NCBI GenBank assembly: GCA_964004625.1
Contig: CAXFOB010000042.1
Location: forward strand, 1 to 64,000
Direction: 5' to 3'
Length of the DNA stretch: 64,000 bases
DNA from: GCA-002697625 sp002697625
GTDB lineage: Bacteria; Bacteroidota; Bacteroidia; Flavobacteriales; BACL11
Shown here one piece after another: positions 34,716 to 44,771 of the stretch. The notes under the pieces were generated by a model that saw only the letters and a list, made by a program, of their open reading frames with translations, searched no databases and was not told the origin of the DNA. The position numbers and the translations under genes are program-made. Each line of letters starts with the position of its first letter. The stretch's first letter is position 1.

Positions 34716-37289
34716 ATGCCAGAAGGAGAAAAGATTATCCCTATAAATATTGAGGAGGAAATGAAATCAAAGTACATTGACTACTCAATGTCAGTGATTG
34801 TATCTAGAGCTTTACCAGATGTGAGAGACGGATTAAAACCAGTTCATAGAAGAATTTTATTTGGAATGCATGAATTAGGAGTGAGGTCTTCTGCATCATA
34901 TAAAAAATCAGCTAGAATTGTAGGAGAGGTACTTGGTAAATTTCATCCTCATGGTGATACTGCTGTATATGACGCAATGGTTCGTATGGCTCAAGAATGG
35001 TCTATGAGATATCTACTAGTAGATGGGCAAGGTAACTTTGGGTCTATTGATGGAGATAATCCTGCTGCAATGAGATATACTGAGGCTAGAATGAGAAAAA
35101 CTGCTGAAGATTTATTGTTAGACATTGACAAAGACACTATAGATTGGCAAAATAACTTTGATGACTCATTAAAAGAACCTACAGTATTACCTGCTAGATT
35201 ACCAAATTTATTGTTGAATGGAGGGACGGGTATTGCAGTTGGTATGGCTACTAATATGCCACCACATAATTTAACAGAAGTTGTCGATGGAATCATCGCT
35301 TACATTCAGAAAAGAGGTGATATTGAGATTTCAGAGCTTATGGAGTATATAAAGGCTCCTGATTTTCCAACTGGAGGAACGATTTATGGTTATGATGGAG
35401 TACGATCAGCATTTGAAACTGGTAGAGGAAGAGTTGTGATGAGAGGAAAAATTAAGTTTGAAGAGTCAGGTCAAAAAGAAAGAATTATTGTAGAAGAGAT
35501 TCCTTTTATGGTAAATAAATCAGACATGATTAAAAAAACTGCTGATTTAGTTAATAGTAAGAAAATAGAAGGGATATCAGACATTAGAGATGAGTCAGAC
35601 AGAACAGGAATGAGAATTGTTTATGAGTTAAAAAGAGACGCAATTCCTAATATCGTTTTGAATAAATTATATAAATATACTCAACTACAATCTTCTTTTA
35701 GTGTAAATAATATAGCTCTTGTTAAAGGAAGGCCAAAATTATTAAATCTTAAAGACTTAATACAATTATTTGTTGCTCACCGACATGAAGTATTAATTAG
35801 GAAAACTAAGTATGAATTAACTCAATCTGAAAAAAGAGCTCATATTTTAGAAGGATTACTTATCGCATTAGACAATTTAGATGCAATTATTAAATTAATT
35901 AGATCATCTCAAACACCTGAAGATGCTAAAAATGGTTTAATCAGTAATTTTTCTTTATCTGAAATTCAAGCAAAAGCAATTCTTGACCTAAGACTTCAGA
36001 AACTTACTGGATTAGAAAGAGGGAAAATTAAAGATGAACATACTGAAATCATGGAGAAAATTAAGAGATTTCAAGAAATTCTTTCAAATGAAGATTTAAG
36101 ATTATCCTTATTAGTTGATGATCTAAAAGACGTCAAAGAGAAGTACGGAGATCACAGAAGGTCTAATATTGAATATTCTTCATCAGAAGTAAGTATTGAA
36201 GATATGATTCCAAATGAAGAAGTTTTAATTACTATTTCACATTTAGGTTATATTAAAAGAACATCATTATCAGAATACAGATCTCAAGGAAGGGGAGGTG
36301 TTGGAAGTAAAGGAGCAACAACCAGAGATGAAGATTTTGTAGAAGAAATGGTTATGGCAAATAATCACGACTATATGTTGTTCTTTACCGAACAAGGAAA
36401 ATGTTTCTGGTTAAGAGTTTATGAAATTCCAGAAGGAAGTAAAACATCAAAAGGTAGAGCTATTCAGAATTTAATCAACATTCCTTCTGATGACAAGGTT
36501 ATGGCTTACATAAACACTAAAGATTTAAAAGATGAAGAATATGTAAATGCTAATTATATTGTAATGTGTACTAAAAAAGGACAAATTAAAAAGACGTCTT
36601 TAGAACAATATTCTAGACCAAGAACTAATGGTATTAATGCAATTACCATTAAAGATGGGGATCAGTTATTAGAAGCTAAAATGACAAATGGAGAATCTCA
36701 AATTATGATGGCTGTTAAATCTGGTAAATGTATTAGATTTGAAGAAGAAAAAGTTAGATCAATGGGGAGAACAGCTTCAGGTGTTAGAGGAATTCGATTG
36801 AAAGATGATAATGATGAAGTAATTGGGATGATTTGTGTAAATGATATGGAATCTAGCGTTCTCGTTGTCGCGGAAAATGGATATGGAAAAAGATCCTCGA
36901 TTGAAGAATATAGAATCACAAATAGAGGAGGAAAAGGAGTGAAAACTATAAATATAACTGAAAAAACAGGAAATTTAATTGCACTCAAGAACGTGACAGA
37001 TGATGATGACTTAATGGTTATTAATAAGTCTGGAATTACTATCAGAATTGGAGTAGACACTTTAAGAGAAATGGGAAGAGCTACTCAAGGGGTTAAAATT
37101 ATCAGATTAAGAGATAATGATTCTATTGCTTCTGTTGCTAAGGTTTCAAAATTTAAAGGAGTGGACGAAATAGTTTTAGATGAAGAAGGAAATACTATTA
37201 TAAGCGAATCTATTACTGAGGAAACCCCTGAGAAATCTGATGAAAACATAGAAAACAATAACGAATCAAATACTGAAAATGAAGAATAA
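34716..37289 (+). CDS. gyrA: DNA gyrase subunit A
   Basis: The DNA-cleaving subunit of gyrase, 857 residues. The active-site tyrosine is Y121 in NPAAMRYTEARM. The breakage-reunion domain begins RALPDVRDGLKPVHRRIL. The C-terminal beta-pinwheel has repeated blades, and the GyrA-box (QGRGGVGSKG, starting about residue 526) separates gyrase from topoisomerase IV. In the quinolone-resistance region the residue equivalent to E. coli Ser83 is threonine (FHPHGDTAVYD). The protein ends in an acidic Asn/Glu-rich tail that overlaps the start of the M16 peptidase gene by 11 bases. Confidence 0.96.
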   Translation: MPEGEKIIPINIEEEMKSKYIDYSMSVIVSRALPDVRDGLKPVHRRILFGMHELGVRSSASYKKSARIVGEVLGKFHPHGDTAVYDAMVRMAQEWSMRYLLVDGQGNFGSIDGDNPAAMRYTEARMRKTAEDLLLDIDKDTIDWQNNFDDSLKEPTVLPARLPNLLLNGGTGIAVGMATNMPPHNLTEVVDGIIAYIQKRGDIEISELMEYIKAPDFPTGGTIYGYDGVRSAFETGRGRVVMRGKIKFEESGQKERIIVEEIPFMVNKSDMIKKTADLVNSKKIEGISDIRDESDRTGMRIVYELKRDAIPNIVLNKLYKYTQLQSSFSVNNIALVKGRPKLLNLKDLIQLFVAHRHEVLIRKTKYELTQSEKRAHILEGLLIALDNLDAIIKLIRSSQTPEDAKNGLISNFSLSEIQAKAILDLRLQKLTGLERGKIKDEHTEIMEKIKRFQEILSNEDLRLSLLVDDLKDVKEKYGDHRRSNIEYSSSEVSIEDMIPNEEVLITISHLGYIKRTSLSEYRSQGRGGVGSKGATTRDEDFVEEMVMANNHDYMLFFTEQGKCFWLRVYEIPEGSKTSKGRAIQNLINIPSDDKVMAYINTKDLKDEEYVNANYIVMCTKKGQIKKTSLEQYSRPRTNGINAITIKDGDQLLEAKMTNGESQIMMAVKSGKCIRFEEEKVRSMGRTASGVRGIRLKDDNDEVIGMICVNDMESSVLVVAENGYGKRSSIEEYRITNRGGKGVKTINITEKTGNLIALKNVTDDDDLMVINKSGITIRIGVDTLREMGRATQGVKIIRLRDNDSIASVAKVSKFKGVDEIVLDEEGNTIISESITEETPEKSDENIENNNESNTENEE

Positions 37290-40131
37290 GTTATTATTAA
37301 CACTTATATTTTTTAGTTCTTCAATTTTTGCTCAAGAAATAACTGAGCCTACCCTCATAAGTAAAAAAGGTAGTGAGGAATTAGATATAACTTATGAGAA
37401 ATGGGTATTTCCAAATGGTTTAACTCTTCTTATTCATGAAGACCAATCCGATCCGATCGCACAAGTTCACGTTACCTACCATGTAGGATCTAATAGAGAG
37501 AGTGCGGGAAAATCAGGATTTGCACATTTATTTGAACATATGATGTTTCAAGGATCAGAAAATGTACCTGATGAAATGCATTTTAAAATAATAAGTGAAG
37601 CTGGTGGTAACATGAACGGAAATACATCATCTGATAGAACTGTTTATTTTCAAACTGTACCAAATAATTATTTAGAAACAGCTTTATGGTTAGAATCAGA
37701 CAGGATGGGGTTTTTTCTCGATGCTGTTTCTGAGGAAAAGTTTGAAAATCAAAGAGATGTTGTTAAAAAAGAAAAACAACAAGTTCAAATCAATCAACAA
37801 TATGGTCTAAGCTATGAAGTATTAGGACAAAATCTATACCCTTCCAATCATCCATATAATTGGCCTGTAATTGGTTACACAGATGATTTAGACAGAGCAA
37901 ATCTTCAGGATTTGAAGAATTTTTTCTTGAGGTGGTATGGTCCAAATAACGCTATACTAACGATAGCTGGTGATGTGAATTCTGAAGAAGTGGTAAAACT
38001 TGTTAATAAATATTTTGGAAACATAAATAGTGGGCCAAAAGTTAGAGATATGAGACCTAATGTACCAAGATTGACACAAGATAAATATTGTGGATATACT
38101 GACAATGTATACCTTCCAATGACTCAAATTGTGTTTCCGACTGTTCCAAATTATCACAAAGACGAAGCTGCATTAGATATTTTAAGCTCGTTAATGGGAG
38201 AGGGTAATAGTTCTATTTTCTACAAAAATTTTGTAAAGAGTGAAAAAGCCATTCAAGCTGTTGTTCAACATCCATGTAGAGAGTTATCTGGGGAGTTTCA
38301 ATTTATTGTTTTATCCTATCCTAAATGGGGAGAAGATGAAAGACTATACTTTAACGACATAGAAACCCAAATTAGATCCTCTATTTCAGAATGGGAAAAA
38401 AAAGGGTTTACTGATATAGAATTAGATATGGTAAAAACAAAAATGGAATCTGAAATTATCAATAGGAAGATGTCCATTTCATCAAAGGTTTCTTCTATTT
38501 CTTCATGGGAATGGTTAGCAAAAGGAAAATATAATATAACATCTGAGATTAAGAGATATAAAAATGTAACCAGAGATGATGTTATGAGAGTTTATAAACA
38601 ATACATAAAAAACAGAAATGCTGTTATTATGAATGTAAGCCCTAAAAACCCTTTTTCAGAGGAGGAATTAGTTTTGGAGAGTTTTAACCCAAATTCTAAT
38701 TTAATTTTGAAAGAAGATCCACAATATAAAGGATTAGTCTATAATAAGTCTGAAGGAGAATATGATAATTGTTGTCGTTCTGAACAACCTGAACCCAAAA
38801 CTCCAAAAGCACCTAGAGTTCCTGATTACTACACCTCAGAGTTAAATAATGGAATAAAACTAATAGGAACAGAATATTCAGAAGTGCCAAAAGTATTTCT
38901 ACAAATAAAGATAGATGGTGGAAACTATCTTGAGGACAAAAAGAAATTAGGTCTTGCTAGCATTACTGCTGAATTAATGAATAAAAGTACTGCAAACTAC
39001 AGTAGTGAAGAAATGGAGAAATCTTTATCAAAATTAGGGTCTGAAATCTCTTTTTCTTCTAGTGGAAATTCAACTACAATTTTTGTTTCTTCTTTATCAA
39101 AAAAAATTGACGAAACCTTAAATTTACTAGAAGAAAAACTGTTTAATCCAGGATTTAATAAAGAGGAATTAAAAACAATAAAAAAACAACAAGTAGAATT
39201 TTTAAATTCTCAAGAAAAATCAGCACAATATATCGGTTCAAACAAATTTAAAGAGATACTATTTGGTGATACCCCAGATGGATATACAGCATCAGAAAAA
39301 ACTATTAATAAAATAAAAATAAAACACATTCAAGACTTTTATAATAATTATTATACTCCATCTATTACTTCAATTACTATAGTTGGAGATATCTCAAAAG
39401 AGAAAATACTTGATAAATTATCCTTCTTAGAAAATTGGAAAAACAAAGAAAATTTTGTTATACCTGAAAACTTTGAATATCCGGCAGATGGTCCAACACA
39501 AATATATATAATAGATAAACCAGGAGCTACACAGTCTGTAATATATATGGGACACAAGTCTAATAAATTTGATGTAGATGGTGAATATTTTAAATCTAGA
39601 ATAATGAACTATCCACTAGGAAGTGGTGCATCAGGAAGGTTGTTTCTTAATTTACGAGAAGATAAAGGATATACATATGGAGTATATTCTTTCTTTAATG
39701 GTTCAAAAAATAATGGAACCTTTACTATATTTTCTTCAGTTAAAACAGAAGTAACCGATAGTGCTTTAGTGGAAATATTATCTGAAGTTGAAAATTATGT
39801 ATCAGATGGAATAACTAATGAAGAATTACGTTTTACTAAGAGTTCATTACTTAATGCAGATGCATTAAAATACGAATCACCTATGCAGAAACTTGGATTT
39901 CTAAACAGAATATTAACGTATGATCTAGATAAGAGTTTTATCAAAAAACAGGTAAATGTTTTAAATTCAATTACAAAAGATGACATTGACCAACTAGCTG
40001 AAAGGAACATTAGAAAAGACAACATGCAAATTGTTATTGTAGGTAACTCCTATCTGATAAAAAAGAATCTAGAAAACTTAACTGCTAAAAATGGAATTAG
40101 ATATAATTATAAAATTAAGGAAATAAAATAA
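37279..40131 (+). CDS. M16 (insulinase/pitrilysin) family zinc peptidase, two-lobed
   Basis: An exported metallopeptidase of 950 residues with signal peptide MKNKLLLTLIFFSSSIFA. The N-terminal lobe has the inverted zinc motif HLFEH (83-87) in GFAHLFEHMMFQGSE. The second lobe, from about residue 520, repeats the fold but lacks HxxEH, so one lobe is catalytic and the other supports the chamber, as in family M16 single-chain enzymes. PLGSGASGRLFLNLREDKGYTYG is a C-lobe signature. Probably periplasmic peptide degradation. It overlaps gyrA and is coupled by one base to the downstream TPR gene. Confidence 0.92.
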   Translation: MKNKLLLTLIFFSSSIFAQEITEPTLISKKGSEELDITYEKWVFPNGLTLLIHEDQSDPIAQVHVTYHVGSNRESAGKSGFAHLFEHMMFQGSENVPDEMHFKIISEAGGNMNGNTSSDRTVYFQTVPNNYLETALWLESDRMGFFLDAVSEEKFENQRDVVKKEKQQVQINQQYGLSYEVLGQNLYPSNHPYNWPVIGYTDDLDRANLQDLKNFFLRWYGPNNAILTIAGDVNSEEVVKLVNKYFGNINSGPKVRDMRPNVPRLTQDKYCGYTDNVYLPMTQIVFPTVPNYHKDEAALDILSSLMGEGNSSIFYKNFVKSEKAIQAVVQHPCRELSGEFQFIVLSYPKWGEDERLYFNDIETQIRSSISEWEKKGFTDIELDMVKTKMESEIINRKMSISSKVSSISSWEWLAKGKYNITSEIKRYKNVTRDDVMRVYKQYIKNRNAVIMNVSPKNPFSEEELVLESFNPNSNLILKEDPQYKGLVYNKSEGEYDNCCRSEQPEPKTPKAPRVPDYYTSELNNGIKLIGTEYSEVPKVFLQIKIDGGNYLEDKKKLGLASITAELMNKSTANYSSEEMEKSLSKLGSEISFSSSGNSTTIFVSSLSKKIDETLNLLEEKLFNPGFNKEELKTIKKQQVEFLNSQEKSAQYIGSNKFKEILFGDTPDGYTASEKTINKIKIKHIQDFYNNYYTPSITSITIVGDISKEKILDKLSFLENWKNKENFVIPENFEYPADGPTQIYIIDKPGATQSVIYMGHKSNKFDVDGEYFKSRIMNYPLGSGASGRLFLNLREDKGYTYGVYSFFNGSKNNGTFTIFSSVKTEVTDSALVEILSEVENYVSDGITNEELRFTKSSLLNADALKYESPMQKLGFLNRILTYDLDKSFIKKQVNVLNSITKDDIDQLAERNIRKDNMQIVIVGNSYLIKKNLENLTAKNGIRYNYKIKEIK

Positions 40132-41357
40132 TGAAAAAAATAATCTTAAGCTTACTTATAAGCTCAATCTGTTTTGTTAGTTTTTCACAATCTAAAAATG
40201 TACAGAATGCATATAATGCATTCAGACAAGAAAAAGACAATGTTAAAACTAATATTTCTGAAGCTAAACATTTTATCGACTTAGCACATCAACATGAGTC
40301 TACTTCTAATGATCCAAAAATGTGGAATTATAGAGCTCAAATATATCTTGAGATAATTACAAATCATTCTGAATTAGATGAAAACGCAGTCTTTGAAGCT
40401 ACTGAAGCACACATAAGGTGTCTAGACAGAGACAAAAAGGGGAGGATAGTGGTAAGAAAATGGACTAGAGAAGAAGATGTCTTGAATGGACTAGTGCAAT
40501 GTGGATACAATCTGTTTAATAGTGGTGCTGATGATTATAATAATCAAAAGTTTAAAAATGCTATAAATAAGTACAATGAAATTTTTAGAATCATACCTCT
40601 AGACAAAGACAACTTATTAAAAAGAGGAAATATTGTACCTGATGCAATTTACAAAAATCTATATTTAGCCTCTCTTCAATTAGAAGATGTAGAGTCTCAA
40701 ATTGAATATTTACAAAATTCAATTGATTTAAATACGAACGACCCAATGGTATATTATTACATGAGTTCTGTTTATTCAAAGAAAGAAGAGCTTCAGAATG
40801 CATTAAATTATATACAGAAAGGATTGGCACAATTTCCTTCAGAAATAGTGTTAATAAACTCTGAAATTGATTTATTAATGAAAATGGGATCTTCTACAGA
40901 AGATATAATTTCAAAACTATCAGACGCAATAGATCTTGATAATTCAAACGAAATACTATATATTATCAGAAGTCAGATGCTTGCTAAAACAGGAAATACA
41001 ACAGATGCCGAAAGAGATCTTTTGGAGGCTTTGGAGATAAATTCTGAATCCGCATCCGCTAATAATAATTTAGCTAGCTTGTATTTGTCTATGACGGAAC
41101 CATTAGTAAAAGAATTAAACGACACTCATTATAGTAAATCTTCTAAGATATCGTCTTTAGAAGGAAAAATAGAAGAATTACACAAGAAAGCATTACCATT
41201 TTTAATTAAATACACCAATATTAAATCTAAAGAGGTAGAAGCAGGAACTGGAAATTATGATAAATCAGCTTTAAATACTTTAGCAACAATTTATTATGGA
41301 TTAGGTATGGATAAAGAATCTACTGATGTAAGAACATTATTAAATTCATTAAAATAA
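40131..41357 (+). CDS. Exported tetratricopeptide-repeat protein
   Basis: A 408-residue protein with signal peptide MKKIILSLLISSICFVSFSQ. The central and C-terminal parts carry TPR-like helical repeats such as QKFKNAINKYNEIFRIIPLDKD, MVYYYMSSVYSKKEELQNALNYI and TDAERDLLEALEINSESASA. No catalytic motif was seen. It starts one base inside the stop of the M16 peptidase gene and precedes the zinc metalloprotease by 24 bases, so it may scaffold or help either peptidase. That is inference only. Confidence 0.8.
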   Translation: MKKIILSLLISSICFVSFSQSKNVQNAYNAFRQEKDNVKTNISEAKHFIDLAHQHESTSNDPKMWNYRAQIYLEIITNHSELDENAVFEATEAHIRCLDRDKKGRIVVRKWTREEDVLNGLVQCGYNLFNSGADDYNNQKFKNAINKYNEIFRIIPLDKDNLLKRGNIVPDAIYKNLYLASLQLEDVESQIEYLQNSIDLNTNDPMVYYYMSSVYSKKEELQNALNYIQKGLAQFPSEIVLINSEIDLLMKMGSSTEDIISKLSDAIDLDNSNEILYIIRSQMLAKTGNTTDAERDLLEALEINSESASANNNLASLYLSMTEPLVKELNDTHYSKSSKISSLEGKIEELHKKALPFLIKYTNIKSKEVEAGTGNYDKSALNTLATIYYGLGMDKESTDVRTLLNSLK

Positions 41358-41381
41358 TTACTAACAAAATATAACTATAAA

Positions 41382-43901
41382 ATGAAGAAAATATATATTT
41401 CATTAATATTTATTTTTATATCGAATTTTTCTTTAGTATCACAAAACTCGTTTAATTTAGATAACCTATTTATCAAAAAGAATCAAAAAAAAGAAAAAAC
41501 AAAGAATGATAAAATAGAAGAAAAGACAAAGAAATGTATAAAACATAATGGACTATTTAATTTTTATCAGGAGAAGGAAAACGGGAATTCATATATAGAG
41601 ATTGACACCTCACATATTGGGAAGGAATTTATTCATTTTTGTTATATAGAAAATGGCGTATCTGACGCTTATGCAATGAAGGGTAGTTATAGAGGGTCTA
41701 AGATTATTAAAATAAATAAGTATTATGATAAGATTGAATTTACAATTGAAAATACTAAATTTTATTTTGAACCGGAAAATCCTTTAGAAAGAGCATCAAA
41801 AACTAACATTAACACACCAATAGTTGTTTCTGAAAAAATAATAGCTAAAAACAATGAAAATACCAGTTTCTTAATAAATGCCGATAATATTTTCTTGAAT
41901 GAATCTTTACAACAAATTAAATACACATTTAATAAGAGTGGAGGGTTTAAACTAGGAAATTTAAGTAAAAAAACAAGATATGATAAAATTAGAAACTATC
42001 CTGAAAACACAGATATAGTTGTTAATTATTACTATGAAAATAAAAATCCAACTAACAGAGGAAGCGAAGCTGTTACTGATCCTAGAAATGTATCAATTAA
42101 AGTCCAACATAGTTTAATTCAAATGCCTGATGACAAATATGTTCCAAGAAAGGATGATACAAGAGTTGGATATTTTACTACAAAAACAAATAATATGACT
42201 TCTCTTTATAGACTAAACTATAGAGATTTTATTAATAGATGGAGACTTGAGAAAAAAAATCCTGAACTTGATAAGTCTGAACCTGTGAAACCAATTGTAT
42301 GGTGGATAGAAAACACAACACCATATGAACTTAGAGATGTCATAAAAAAAGGAGTTGAACAATGGAATTTAGCATTTGAAGATGCTGGATTTATCAATGC
42401 TGTTCAAGTTAAAATACAACCTGATACGGCTGAGTGGGATGCTGGAGACATAAGATATAATGTACTTAGATGGTCATCATCACCAAATCCTCCATTTAGT
42501 GGTTATGGACCATCTTTTGTGAATCCTAGAACAGGAGAAATATTAGGGGCAGATATTATGTTAGAATGGACATATATTACTAATCGAATTTTCCAAGATA
42601 ATTTATTTCATGAAAATAATAACCTTATTCACCATGATGACCACCAATGTTTTGCTGCACATTATCAATCTTTTGAGAATAATCTAGCATTAAATTATTT
42701 AGAATCTCTAAATTTATCAGAGGAAATTAAAAATGATTTTTTAAAACAGTCTTTATATAGACTAGTTCTACATGAAGTAGGACACACTTTAGGTCTAAAC
42801 CATAATTTTAAAGGGAGTACATTACTATCAACCAAGGAACTAAATAATAAAAATATTGTAAATAAGAAAGGTATTTGTAATTCTGTAATGGAATATCCCG
42901 CAATAAATATTGCTGAAAAGATTGAGAATCAAGGCCTTTATTTTGACATTAAACCTGGTTTATATGATATTTGGGCTATTCAATATGGATATACTGATTA
43001 TTTAGATTCATTAAGCGAAAAAATAGGACTAAATAATATACTATCTAGATCAACAGAAAAAGAATTAGCGTTTGCAAATGATGCTTTTGATATGCGAAGG
43101 CCAGGTAAAGGCACAGACCCAGACGCGATGATTTATGATTTATCTAGTGATCAATTAAACTTCTCAATACAGAGAATTAAACTAGTAGAAAGATTACTTA
43201 AAAATTTGAAAGAAAATTACAATTCTAAAAATGACACATATGATGATTTATTTAGATCTTACCGAACTTTAGTATACTCTTATTTTCAATCATTAGAAGT
43301 AGTTTCTAGACAAGTAGGAGGCGTTAAAGTAGATTTATCACATATATCCCAAAACTCTACAAAAAAACCTTTCGAAAGTGTCAACAAAGAAACACAGAAA
43401 CAAGCGATGGAGATTATTTCTGAATATGGATTTAGTAACAATGCTTTAATAGGAAACGATATCATTCCTTATTTACAGCGACAAAGAAGAGGATTTACAA
43501 TATCAGAAGACCCGCAAGTCCATGAAAGAATTTTAAGATATCAATCTAGAATTCTTGATCAATTACTACATCCAAATGTTTTAATTAGAATGACCAACTC
43601 TACATTATATGGTAATGAATATGATATAACAGAGTTTATGATTGATTTAAGAAAATCAATATTTGATCAGGATTTTAACAAAAGTGTTAGTAGTATTAGA
43701 CAGTACCTACAAATAAGTTACATAAATAGATTAATAAAGATTATTGATAATAAATCTAAATATGATTTAATCTCTAAATCCAAAGCACATTATAATTTAG
43801 TTTGGTTAAAAAACAATCTTAACACGGATGTAGGGAATCTGTCAACAAAGCAACATAGAAATTATTTAATATATTTAATTGAATCAGCTATAGAAATTTA
43901 G
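41382..43901 (+). CDS. Exported zinc-dependent metalloprotease (metzincin, DUF5117/DUF5118 type)
   Basis: An 839-residue exported protease. After a signal peptide ending SLVSQ come the DUF5118 and DUF5117 regions typical of this Bacteroidota family (HIGKEFIHFCYIENG; SEPVKPIVWWIENTTP). The zinc site is the long metzincin form HEVGHTLGLNH, starting at residue 464, followed by a Met-turn candidate in SVMEYPA. The C-terminal ~300 residues are helical (DUF4953-like). The family is widespread in Bacteroidota and its substrates are unknown. It is the last gene of the gyrA-M16-TPR run. Confidence 0.88.
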   Translation: MKKIYISLIFIFISNFSLVSQNSFNLDNLFIKKNQKKEKTKNDKIEEKTKKCIKHNGLFNFYQEKENGNSYIEIDTSHIGKEFIHFCYIENGVSDAYAMKGSYRGSKIIKINKYYDKIEFTIENTKFYFEPENPLERASKTNINTPIVVSEKIIAKNNENTSFLINADNIFLNESLQQIKYTFNKSGGFKLGNLSKKTRYDKIRNYPENTDIVVNYYYENKNPTNRGSEAVTDPRNVSIKVQHSLIQMPDDKYVPRKDDTRVGYFTTKTNNMTSLYRLNYRDFINRWRLEKKNPELDKSEPVKPIVWWIENTTPYELRDVIKKGVEQWNLAFEDAGFINAVQVKIQPDTAEWDAGDIRYNVLRWSSSPNPPFSGYGPSFVNPRTGEILGADIMLEWTYITNRIFQDNLFHENNNLIHHDDHQCFAAHYQSFENNLALNYLESLNLSEEIKNDFLKQSLYRLVLHEVGHTLGLNHNFKGSTLLSTKELNNKNIVNKKGICNSVMEYPAINIAEKIENQGLYFDIKPGLYDIWAIQYGYTDYLDSLSEKIGLNNILSRSTEKELAFANDAFDMRRPGKGTDPDAMIYDLSSDQLNFSIQRIKLVERLLKNLKENYNSKNDTYDDLFRSYRTLVYSYFQSLEVVSRQVGGVKVDLSHISQNSTKKPFESVNKETQKQAMEIISEYGFSNNALIGNDIIPYLQRQRRGFTISEDPQVHERILRYQSRILDQLLHPNVLIRMTNSTLYGNEYDITEFMIDLRKSIFDQDFNKSVSSIRQYLQISYINRLIKIIDNKSKYDLISKSKAHYNLVWLKNNLNTDVGNLSTKQHRNYLIYLIESAIEI

Positions 43902-44016
43902 AGTAGGTATAATAGTCTATTTTTTGATATAATTTTAACATTCTATTTAACATAATATTAATTATATTCCGATAAGGGTGTTCAAATTTAACTAATATTT
44001 TAAAGAAATGTAGCAT

Positions 44017-44045
44017 AAAAAAAGCCCTAACATATGTTAAGGCTT
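44017..44045. terminator. Intrinsic terminator downstream of the small 65-residue gene
   Basis: AAGCC-c-TAACAT directly meets ATGTTA-a-GGCTT: an almost perfect palindrome with one mismatch (44022-44045), preceded on the plus strand by AAAAAA, which is a T-run on the minus strand. It ends transcription of the minus-strand gene at 44073-44270 and could also stop plus-strand readthrough from the metalloprotease gene. Confidence 0.75.
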
Positions 44046-44072
44046 CTTCTTATAATCGGTTAATTAACAGAC

Positions 44073-44270
44073 CTATTTGTTTTTTAACATTGGCAAACCT
44101 GTCTTTGCATTCTCAATTACTTGTTTACCTGCTGGTAAATCACATCCAGTAGATCTTGAATCCTTTGAGAAATAATAAATAGTTTGTACTCTACCAGTTG
44201 ATTTTAATGTAACATCTTTTGAGTTTAGGTGATAAGTGTTACCTTTTGAATTTGTGTGCTCGTAAGCCAT
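44073..44270 (-). CDS. Small conserved-looking protein of unknown function
   Basis: A 65-residue protein starting MAYEHTNSKGNTYHLNSKDV, with RVQTIYYFSKD in the middle and LPAGKQVIENAKTGLPMLKN at the end. I recognise this general layout (a short 'tYyL..k......g....iYyFs......lP.G..v.e....GlP.lkk' protein) from many bacterial genomes, but no function is known to me. It has no signal peptide or membrane segment. It has its own terminator 28 bases downstream and a long AT-rich region upstream, so it is probably a single-gene unit. The terminator supports it being real. Confidence 0.65.
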   Translation of the reverse strand: MAYEHTNSKGNTYHLNSKDVTLKSTGRVQTIYYFSKDSRSTGCDLPAGKQVIENAKTGLPMLKNK

Positions 44271-44771
44271 AGTAATAATTTTTTTGGTTAATAATTTTTT
44301 TTACGGTATAAATATAGTTAAATAATTCTATTAGACAAATTTCTTATCTAGTATTTTAATTTTAAATGTTAATAAGTACATCAAAATGTAAAAATAATTA
44401 ATCCTATAAATTTACTATTAAAATAAAATCTAGATATACATAAAATTAAAAAAACTATGCATAAAACAAACTTAATAAATTGATAATCAAGTGTTTAAAT
44501 TTTTTAATTGAGAAAACAAAAGATTAAAAATAAGGACGTCTCCTACTAGATTAAAAAATATTTTTACTAGGTGAGAGGAAGTTGATAACTTTTAAGGTTT
44601 TACCACTAAAATCATGAAATTTATAGATATTTATCATCTTTTTAGATAGTTTCTACTAGGTAATATAGTGAATTTAAGAAAATTAGTTTTGCTTTTTTAT
44701 GAAAAAATAGACAATTTATAACGATTATTTTAGTTTATAAATTTATACTTTTGAAAAGCGAAAAAAAAGAA
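44271..44771. other. About 500-base AT-rich gene-free stretch
   Basis: No ORF with coding character is seen on either strand. It contains three ACTAG-centred copies: CTACTAG at 44543-44549, TTACTAGG at 44564-44571 and CTACTAGG at 44653-44660. The first two flank the palindrome AAAAATATTTTT to make an imperfect hairpin. A TACTTTTG element at 44746-44753 is a -7-like box for the DUF4019 gene. The rest is low-complexity A/T sequence with nothing I can identify. Confidence 0.5.

Noticed and set aside
34940..34980. Threonine at the gyrA position equal to E. coli Ser83 as a resistance mutation
   Set aside because: Threonine is a natural residue at this place in several bacterial groups and keeps the hydroxyl that binds quinolones, so resistance cannot be claimed.
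36698..37060. Minus-strand 120-residue ORF inside gyrA
   Set aside because: It is opposite the conserved gyrA C-terminal domain and has no motif of its own.
44751..44771. TTG start for the DUF4019-like gene
   Set aside because: The TTG lies inside the TACTTTTG -7-like box, and a clean signal peptide starts at ATG 44772.
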